The notes below the pieces were generated by a model. That model made no database searches and was not told where the DNA came from. It was given only the letters and a program-made list of their open reading frames with translations. A stretch of DNA of 8,277 nt from Scatomonas sp963661545 (GTDB taxonomy: Bacteria; Bacillota; Clostridia; Lachnospirales; Lachnospiraceae). Both the position numbers and the translations under genes were made by a program. The stretch lies in assembly GCA_963661545.1 (NCBI GenBank), contig CAVLCU010000204.1, forward strand, positions 1-8,277. The letters run 5' to 3'. Positions 7,001-8,277 of this stretch are shown one piece after another (position 1 is the first letter of the stretch; every line of letters begins with the position of its first letter).

Positions 7001-7632
7001 GTGACGGCAGCACTTTCCACCTGACCCACCACCAGCTCATAAGTCGTACGTCCTGCGGAAAAAGCAGGATTCAGTTCTGCCCCCTCCACCGTCAGGTCAC
7101 TCAGTTTCTTATCACTGGAGCTATAATCGCTTCCCACATCCTTACCCAGAGTCAGAGAATAGGTAAGGCAGATGACATCGCCATCTCCCAGGGTATCAGC
7201 GGCATAGGTAATCTCTGACAGACCCACGTTGGGGAACCAGTCATTGACACTGATCATCCAGCCGCTGAGACTGGTGGTTCCGGCCTTGAGACCGTCCACC
7301 TCGGAAATGTATCCCGTGTCGGCACCTGTCACCGTATGACCCTCCAGGGCCTCCTGAATACAGGTCATGGCCGTGGAATCCTCATACAGGTTCACTTCCT
7401 TGTCCACGCGACGGCCGCTCCATTGTTCTGCGTCCGTCTCCCATTCGCCGTAACCACCGCCTTCGGCAGGCAGAGCTGTGTTGTTCTCCACCAGCACCCG
7501 CACCTTGCCCACCGGCGTCTTCTCCTCCGTCTCTGCCGCCAGCAGCCCCGTAGGGCACAGACCCAGCAGCATAACCAGGGACAGAAGCAAAGCCAGCAGC
7601 TTGTGGCCGGTTCTTGTTCTTCTTCCTTGCAT
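1..7632 (-). CDS. Giant secreted multi-domain surface protein with N-terminal DUF4430 (transcobalamin-like) domain; 3' end outside window
   Basis: The frame is open from the ATG at 7632 to base 1 (2,544 codons, C-terminus missing). The start is fixed by a GGGAGGA site 5 nt upstream and by a signal peptide: basic residues 1-11 (MQGRRTRTGHK), a hydrophobic core at 12-25, and likely cleavage near LLAA-ET (32-34). Domains in order: DUF4430 (43-161), cadherin-like beta-sandwich (174-300), CUB/MAM-like jelly roll (325-452), InlB-B/Flg_new repeat (453-524), two PEGA-like modules (525-673), GLUG module A (677-1022), Fn3-like (1034-1112), PEGA-like (1121-1202), GLUG B (1204-1594), three PEGA-like modules (1597-1820), GLUG C (1822-2183) and atrophied-Ig-type domains (2190 onward). 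No enzyme active site or membrane segment was seen after the signal peptide. A cell-wall anchor (LPXTG, S-layer or choline-binding repeats) would be expected downstream but cannot be seen. The upstream B12 riboswitch and DUF4430 suggest corrinoid capture at the cell surface; the repeats look like a stalk or adhesin. The exported surface nature is well supported; the ligand is inferred. Confidence 0.95.
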   Translation of the reverse strand, partial: MQGRRTRTGHKLLALLLSLVMLLGLCPTGLLAAETEEKTPVGKVRVLVENNTALPAEGGGYGEWETDAEQWSGRRVDKEVNLYEDSTAMTCIQEALEGHTVTGADTGYISEVDGLKAGTTSLSGWMISVNDWFPNVGLSEITYAADTLGDGDVICLTYSLTLGKDVGSDYSSSDKKLSDLTVEGAELNPAFSAGRTTYELVVGQVESAAVTLTPAAANKNFLTGIFRKDMTLEEAKALTEDSWHTDSALVSRGKEVNVAPGDILTVVVGAPNWPSMSNGSYGCNAEKVDPVIYQLQVVETASDTGSDFAAFFQGLEGIAAVVNDTETGGSGGTYPMTVDQTENALVSSNAGKSNSYSGITLTFRQTAQLSFTYKASSESRYDYLEISRIAADGTKTVLNSGSKADFSGDMTEYATYSLEVNAGESIRLAYYKDFSGDKNSDCIWIKDFAAALPHQVILHANDGTDTKTQQGIFGTGNLMACPFTREGYRFEGWATSAEGQVVYAEGSSVTLSDGDLELYAVWTPIWKVTFPNMPEGARITVKQGDTIQEAAETNTWILADGTYTYSAELFGYETKTDVSFQVEGGDLAISDSLTAADRMEVTFRTTGAAEGTQVAIQVYNSENGKMEPKAEDAFVYQLPAGTYTYQVKAAGYKTLKGSVTVGDQAQTLELELETLTAWDGSVASGFAGGDGSQAAPYEIETGEELSYLSQQIVAGDTSLTASTYYILTADIDLNHQAFTPIGKDSSHTFSGHFEGNGYTISHLKVDKEDSYAGLFGRTNASITNLTLDSAVVTTTSGYAGVLAGAVYSSSNTISGCAVKNSSVTGGSNYTGGLVGYCAIAVSQCAVLDTEVNGTSSVGGLFGQNSKNMTECYALRIQITASGNYVGGLNGSTGYSDGQITSCFARGSLVTSGGYAGGLLGNSDSYYSKAGIQKSYAVMDVTAQGGNAGPLAGTSNVDIAEGSSFYSTASTVTASGTLLTGGSGKSLAELKNGEILTSLGTDFQIYAEEDGFVNAGFPYLKNAPALSKILPQTLAAPQVSWLDQTVSWTEVDHALGYKVELAKDSTAIFSESITGLTKDFTTLMNLGGSGTYLVRVTALGDGENYSNSQAVTAETTITVVSGEVTFRVRTSDGQDFPSDRLPEIRLTMADGSTELTLKNGVARSLPLGAYTYVVSAKTYGSQTGSFTLTEEGFSQDIALVYSEAWDGETTMEPQQIDGVYQISNGYELAWFRDQVNTQLAGSASSTCGLNAILTQDISLGNQDWIPIGQVTSTSPKGGYTGSFDGQGYRISALQPLGNEVTSYGSTSVNGAGLFGCVYTGGAIRNLTVEGKLEAVKYSGGIVAILAGGSVENCVNRMSLSLLEGVTDGYSIGGIVGYMTNASAASSLVKGCRNEGTIDIGSAGRYVGGIVGNGSYGAGIIQCANTAAVTSGTNAGGIVGNATIPVTACYNTGSVTATGDSVGGIAGFANKEIKDCYNTASIQGAGTSNGVGGLVGQLHSEYGGKITGGFNSGTVTASGSLAGALAGSKGGSSAVITRTYYLTGSCGKAIGKNATEADQTEPVSQEKLASKGIIGLLGGSFASLEGTDHPVLKWQDANARTVLTFILPKEATVTLEGAAALEGEPGVYLLEDGSYDYRVSKEGYVTKEDTVTISGESTSLSIELELVTYEVTFTVSPAGAAIAVTNEEGTSFQAREEGVFALPVGTYTYVISKFGYESVQGTLTVVDQNLEMPAITLVGADTYPVTLTFTDEDQQEVAPATVTLTAADGTILSPDSPEAFVYTLPDGTYTYSVTDSRYYGLEGSFTVAGQALTLPLSLEINRTWDGSTQTEVTPNAEGIYEIGNAAELAWFAAQVNGGNVTYSARLTANIYVNYKDSSNNWTSIGSYSNQYAGTFDGNGKTIYGLDTALFAYNGSESLVKDLTVYGSNSGYSNVGGICNASYGAFDHCINYMTITATGPRVGGIVGVLYSPGTISNCANYGSISSSYSGSTSSSYTCPHVGGIAGKSSGNVRGCFNAGSVTASGASYGGVGGITGEIAGAKLENCYNRGTVTGPSRTGGIVGLANTTGSSLENCYNVGSVVTQSSFVDPFCGAIAGSIGDSSGAQAGSVNNCYYLENSYSSTYGGTTRNGGVGYAGSGQADPTESKTEGEMKLASFALALSPTDRAYNMDADGINSGYPVLTWQGGSEPVISQDEQDLAADKAALTLTPTLINAPTQLELPTLGEHGCVITWTSSNTDLIALDGSVTLPTANDTQVTLTATLTKGNASDTKTFLITVQTQSSADAAVLETIKAALGSRLRVSYYEEGANVTEAMEERIDTVLYNKGISSMSSADITVTLTDAGTVTYGSGDLIAQDGSVTYYYADPSQGINGDAIVQGVTFRLSTESGAAVTTDACMVLIPWDQAKVKEEMQKAADLLTFDAIKGSNTAADQVNTDLTLPQILENYGWATISWQSSNSAVINVTGGEVLTDYIGSVIPAQEDQQITLTATLTFNKNAKEEDGPIALTKELTVTVPGTSGAYMEEIQGALDKFTLDQLTYATGTDKG
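1084..2169 (-). repeat. GLUG module C (residues 1822-2183)
   Basis: It opens WDGSTQTEVTPNAEGIYEIGNAAELAWFAAQVN (from 1822), then YAGTFDGNGKTIYGL (1889-1903) and GLUG units VGGICNA, VGGIVGV, VGGIAGK, VGGITGE, TGGIVGL and CGAIAGS. These alternate with NCYN/CFN-x-GSVT strands. The end is the classic GLUG-adhesin terminus: KTEGEMKLASFALALS (from 2144), YNMDADGINSGYPVLTWQGG (2165-2184). Conserved cysteines in the C-Y/F/I-N ladder recur at the same turn in each coil. Confidence 0.87.
2173..2844 (-). repeat. PEGA-like modules 4-6 in tandem (residues ~1597-1820)
   Basis: Three copies stand in a row between GLUG modules B and C. Module 4 has YLLEDGSYDYRVSKEGYVTKEDTV (from 1626). Module 5 has FALPVGTYTYVISKFGYESVQGTL (from 1698). 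Module 6 has VYTLPDGTYTYSVTDSRYYGLEGSF (from 1779). Each is about 70-80 residues and begins with a T-F-x-V-type strand. Module 6 ends LTLPLSLEINRTWDG, merging into the next GLUG start. At the DNA level, the GTYTY segment of module 6 (2266-2285) is identical over 20 bases to that of module 1 (5938-5957). Confidence 0.68.
2851..4023 (-). repeat. GLUG module B (residues 1204-1594)
   Basis: It opens with WDGETTMEPQQIDGVYQISNGYELAWFRDQVN (from 1204), LTQDISLG, WIPIG and YTGSFDGQGYRISAL, then repeats the unit x-GGIVG-x-x-x-x-G-x-I-x-x-CxN-x-G-x-V-T-A. Units seen include SGGIVAI, IGGIVGY, VGGIVGN, AGGIVGN, VGGIAGF and VGGLVGQ, several followed by CYNTGSVTATG or similar. It closes VSQEKLASKGIIGLLGG (from 1561) and HPVLKWQD (1587-1594). 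The W-D-G start, the ELAWF line and the P-V-L-x-W-Q end are shared with module C, so the two are clear internal paralogues. Confidence 0.85.
4027..4272 (-). repeat. PEGA-like module 3 (residues ~1121-1202)
   Basis: This single copy precedes GLUG module B. It runs EVTFRVRTSDG (from 1122), TMADGSTELTLKNGVARSL, then PLGAYTYVVSAKTYGSQTGSFTL (1165-1187) and a closing strand, DIALVYSEAW. The core matches the G-x-YTY-x-V-x-x-x-x-Y-x-x-x-G-S motif of the other copies, with GAYTY in place of GTYTY. Confidence 0.65.
4297..4533 (-). other. Fibronectin type III-like domain (residues ~1034-1112)
   Basis: The segment APQVSWLDQTVSWTEVDHALGYKVELAKDS (about 1035-1064) has the VSW, W-x-x-V and GYKVEL strands of an Fn3 domain. 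It continues ESITGLTKDFTTLMNLGGSGTYLVRVTALGDGENYSNSQ, whose TYLVRVTALGDG-x-x-YxxS tail is the usual Fn3 ending. It sits between GLUG module A and the third PEGA-like module. It is the only Fn3-like domain in the window and probably acts as a spacer. Confidence 0.7.
4567..5604 (-). repeat. GLUG module A (residues 677-1022)
   Basis: It opens with WDGSVASGFAGGDG (677-690), PYEIETGEELSYLS, YILTADIDLN (725-734), FTPIG and FSGHFEGNGYTISHLK (749-764), the standard lead-in of GLUG-motif adhesins. About seven short GLUG-like units follow (YAGLFGR, YAGVLAG, TGGLVGY, VGGLFGQ, VGGLNGS, AGGLLGN, AGPLAGT). It ends DGFVNAGFPYLKNAP (1009-1023). The units should stack into a beta-solenoid. This is the most diverged of the three modules: its lead-in keeps the full GGDG segment, which modules B and C lack, and it lacks the tryptophan in the closing motif. 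Confidence 0.8.
5614..6060 (-). repeat. PEGA-like modules 1 and 2 (residues ~525-673)
   Basis: Two adjacent beta modules share the pattern VTF-x-x-x-x-GA-x-I-x-V, then a loop, then x-x-L-x-x-GTYTY-x-V/A-x-x-x-GY-x-T, and a final alternating strand. Module 1 carries WILADGTYTYSAELFGYETKTDVSF (from 557). Module 2 carries VYQLPAGTYTYQVKAAGYKTLKGSV (from 633). The final strand, AQTLELELETL (665-675), leads straight into GLUG module A. They resemble PEGA or carboxypeptidase-regulatory-like folds, which serve as extracellular spacers. The exact family is not certain. Confidence 0.65.
6061..6276 (-). other. InlB-B / Flg_new-type repeat (residues ~453-524)
   Basis: The sequence VILHANDGT (454-462) is followed by a loop and then REGYRFEGWAT (485-495) and LELYAVWTP (516-524). 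The F-x-GW-x-T and L-Y-A-x-W signature is typical of the Listeria-Bacteroides (InlB B) repeat, PF09479, a small beta domain found in many surface proteins. The loop before the REGY strand (TDTKTQQGIFGTGNLMACPF) is somewhat long for the family. Only one copy is present here; many proteins carry several in tandem. Confidence 0.75.
6277..6660 (-). other. CUB/MAM-like jelly-roll domain (residues ~325-452)
   Basis: The pattern includes ENALVSSNAGKSNSYSGITLTF (about 342-363), then LSFTYKASSESRYDYLEI (369-386), a glycine-rich turn, SLEVNAGESIRLAYYKDFSGDKNSDCIWIKDF (417-448). The SSE-x-x-YDYL and YYKDxSGDxxxDxxWI signatures resemble a domain often seen in Firmicutes secreted proteins and related in layout to CUB, MAM and cleaved-adhesin jelly rolls. 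The acidic DxSGDKNSD loop could bind calcium, which is inferred. I do not recognise an exact family name. Confidence 0.5.
6733..7113 (-). other. Cadherin-like beta-sandwich domain (residues ~174-300)
   Basis: The segment begins DKKLSDLTVEGAELNPAF (174-191) and continues with SAGRTTYELVV. This is the usual start of the bacterial cadherin-like beta-sandwich family (PF12733 type: LssLtVsg..LsPaFs..tt.Y.v.V). It ends with KVDPVIYQLQVVE (287-299), the expected last strand. It is longer than the roughly 90-residue family norm because of an inserted segment around 219-262 (FLTGIFRKDMTLEEAKALTEDSW and following). The family is common directly after secretion signals or ligand domains in Firmicutes surface proteins, where it acts as a structural spacer. 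Confidence 0.7.
7150..7506 (-). other. DUF4430 / transcobalamin-like C-terminal domain (residues ~43-161)
   Basis: This is the first folded region after the signal peptide. It opens with a strand, KVRVLVENNT (43-52), followed by a glycine/tryptophan-rich stretch and the helix-like segment EDSTAMTCIQEALE (84-97). The three motifs I associate with the family follow: GYISEVDGL (107-115), GWMISVND (124-131) and GDGDVICLTY (149-158). Pfam family PF14478 is described as related to the C-terminal beta domain of transcobalamin and intrinsic factor, which closes over cobalamin. Two cysteines (C91 and C155) lie within the domain and could form a disulfide in an exported protein, though this is only a possibility. 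The assignment is by motif recall, not a profile search. Placement behind a B12 riboswitch independently supports a corrinoid link. Confidence 0.83.
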
Positions 7633-7637
7633 GTTTG

Positions 7638-7644
7638 TCCTCCC
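7638..7644 (-). promoter_or_regulatory. Ribosome binding site for the giant gene
   Basis: On the minus strand the sequence is GGGAGGA, followed by a 5-nt spacer (CAAAC) before the ATG at 7632. It is a near-ideal Shine-Dalgarno site and fixes the start codon just ahead of the basic N-region of the signal peptide. Confidence 0.9.
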
Positions 7645-7680
7645 TGTTTCATTTGATGTGTTGTTGGTCGCCTCCACCAC

Positions 7681-7723
7681 AAACGAAAACACCCGTGTAG
7701 CCGGATGACTGACTACACGGGTG
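7681..7723 (-). terminator. Intrinsic terminator in the leader, riboswitch expression platform
   Basis: Minus strand: CACCCGTGTAG (7723-7713), a 12-nt loop, CTACACGGGTG (7700-7690), then TTTTCGTTT (7689-7681). The stem is 11 bp with no mismatch. It lies between the B12 riboswitch core and the ribosome binding site, 48 nt before the start codon. Formation would stop transcription before the coding region. This is the usual Firmicutes layout for OFF control by ligand. Confidence 0.92.
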
Positions 7724-7760
7724 CAAATTCTCTGATAAAATGCATGTGCAGGCAGTCCGG
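7701..7760 (-). promoter_or_regulatory. Candidate antiterminator pairing
   Basis: On the minus strand CCGGACTG (7760-7753), just after the riboswitch core, is complementary to CAGTC-AT-CCGG (7711-7701) in the terminator loop, with a 2-nt bulge. It would give 8 bp. It could compete with or delay terminator folding when ligand is absent, or it could be a loop contact that does not block the stem. Only the complementarity is seen; the role is inferred. Confidence 0.4.
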
Positions 7761-8005
7761 TAGTGGCAGATGCCTGGCTTACAGTCCTACGTATCTGACT
7801 TATCTGCTGCCCGATTCCCTGTCCGCATTCTTCCCTGTGCCCAAGGCACACTCCCATGAGCCCTGCCTCTGGCAGGAGCCTCCCTGCATGGATTCCTTCG
7901 CTATGCGTATCCCGGATCAGACAACAGCTTCACAGTGACCTACTCGCGGGGATTCTCACCCCATTCCGTTTCTTTTCACAAATCCGTGAAACTATGACTG
8001 TTCGC
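7740..8005 (-). ncRNA. Cobalamin (B12) riboswitch
   Basis: The minus-strand leader shows the conserved core of the cobalamin riboswitch in the right order. First is ACGGAATGGGGTGAGAATCCCC (ending at 7948), matching GGnAAnnnGGTGnnAATCC. Next is the B12 box-like GTCACTGTGA (7939-7930). A variable region follows, with small hairpins such as GTGCC/GGCAC (7837-7849) and CCTGCC/GGCAGG (7862-7876). Last is AAGCCAGGCATCTGCC (7780-7765), which aligns with the AGCCCGAAGACCTGCC block at the 3' end of the btuB element. Outer boundaries are approximate. It controls the giant surface-protein gene through the terminator just downstream, so the gene is expected to be repressed by cobalamin. Confidence 0.9.
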
Positions 8006-8055
8006 CTTTGTAAATGTGACCATAAAAGACAAGCTTCGATGTCTCGTCTACTTCC

Positions 8056-8083
8056 AATATACCATATTTTCCCTATTATTCAA
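8056..8083 (-). promoter_or_regulatory. Sigma-A-type promoter
   Basis: Minus strand: TTGAAT (8083-8078), a 16-nt spacer, TATATT (8061-8056). It lies in a short AT-rich island in otherwise GC-rich DNA. Transcription would start near 8049, giving a leader of about 415 nt that contains the whole riboswitch and terminator. Confidence 0.75.
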
Positions 8084-8104
8084 GTCCTCATTTATTATGA
8101 AAGC

Positions 8105-8191
8105 CCCGACAAGCAGCCGGGCTGAGGGCAAGCTTGCGACGCGGAGCTAGTCCCGTGAGGGGCTTGCGCCGAAGCACGGATATTTGTCGGG
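8105..8191. repeat. Inverted repeat 1 upstream of the promoter
   Basis: Outer arms CCCGACAA (8105-8112) and TTGTCGGG (8184-8191) pair perfectly. Inside are AGCC-G-GGCT, a 10-bp palindrome GCAAGCTTGC (8128-8137), and GCAAGC/GCTTGC arms (8128-8133 and 8162-8167). There is no long T-run after it on either strand, so it is not a canonical terminator. Confidence 0.6.
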
Positions 8192-8196
8192 CAAGA

Positions 8197-8238
8197 CGGT
8201 ATCAACAAGTAGCCCGATAGGGCGGATTGTTGATACCG
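8197..8238. repeat. Inverted repeat 2, 12-bp perfect stem
   Basis: Arms CGGTATCAACAA (8197-8208) and TTGTTGATACCG (8227-8238) are perfectly complementary. The 18-nt interior carries a second small hairpin, GCCC-GATA-GGGC (8212-8223). Neither strand has a T-tract following. It could be a mobile palindromic element, a protein-binding site or an RNA hairpin at the end of an upstream transcript. Confidence 0.7.
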
Positions 8239-8242
8239 GCGG

Positions 8243-8274
8243 CGACTGCGGGAGCGCGCAGCGCGGAGCAGTCG
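8243..8274. repeat. Inverted repeat 3 at the window edge
   Basis: Arms CGACTGC (8243-8249) and GCAGTCG (8268-8274) pair over 7 bp around a GC-rich interior. The string CGCGGAGC occurs here (8262-8269) and also in repeat 1 (8140-8147), which suggests the hairpins are related copies. No open reading frame worth calling covers 8100-8277. Confidence 0.55.
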
Positions 8275-8277
8275 GCT

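Noticed and set aside
277..7218. Long plus-strand open frames (e.g. 277-1161, 1642-2238, 5104-6099, 6256-7218)
   Set aside because: They lie in the exactly opposed frame of the giant gene and end wherever it uses a TTA, CTA or TCA codon. They have no ribosome binding sites I can see and no recognisable domains, so they are codon-bias shadows.
7555..7566. Possible lipobox at Cys26 (LLGLC)
   Set aside because: The residue before the cysteine is leucine, not G, A or S, and a good signal peptidase I site (LLAA-ET) follows at 32-34, so a lipoprotein is unlikely.
7705..8125. Plus-strand small ORFs over the leader (7705-7938 and 7856-8125)
   Set aside because: They overlap the riboswitch and promoter of the minus-strand gene, lack recognisable features, and their codons coincide with conserved RNA motifs.
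8105..8238. Rho-independent terminators of an upstream gene
   Set aside because: The stems are strong but neither strand has a T-tract after them.

Overview
The window is almost entirely one giant gene read from the minus strand. A single reading frame starts at an ATG at 7632 and stays open, with no stop and no visible frameshift, through base 1, so at least 2,544 codons are present and the C-terminus lies outside the window. I followed this frame codon by codon over the whole span. The product is a secreted, multi-domain, repeat-rich surface protein of the kind found in gut Clostridia (Lachnospiraceae or relatives). This placement rests on the Firmicutes-style signal peptide, strong GGGAGGA ribosome binding site, GLUG/Ig-like/PEGA-like domain mix, and a riboswitch with an intrinsic terminator. 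No taxonomic marker gene is present, so it is an inference.

Layout, read in the direction of transcription (right to left). Bases 8100-8277 are non-coding DNA packed with three consecutive inverted repeats. Bases 8056-8083 hold a sigma-A-type promoter. A leader of about 415 nt follows, with a cobalamin (B12) riboswitch (about 7740-8005) and an intrinsic terminator with an 11-bp perfect stem (7681-7723). The ribosome binding site is at 7638-7644 and the ATG at 7632.

Protein order: signal peptide (1-33); DUF4430 / transcobalamin-like C-terminal domain (about 43-161); cadherin-like beta-sandwich (about 174-300); CUB/MAM-like jelly-roll domain (about 325-452); InlB-B/Flg_new-type repeat (about 453-524); two PEGA-like modules; GLUG module A (677-1022); Fn3-like domain (about 1034-1112); one PEGA-like module; GLUG module B (1204-1594); three PEGA-like modules; GLUG module C (1822-2183); then atrophied-Ig-type domains running off the window.

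The main biological point is the match between control and content. A B12 riboswitch with a terminator sits directly in front of a secreted protein whose first folded domain belongs to the family related to the C-terminal domain of transcobalamin and intrinsic factor. The simplest reading is a surface-displayed corrinoid-capture protein, repressed when B12 is plentiful, with the repeats acting as a stalk or adhesive scaffold. Corrinoid binding is inferred, not shown.
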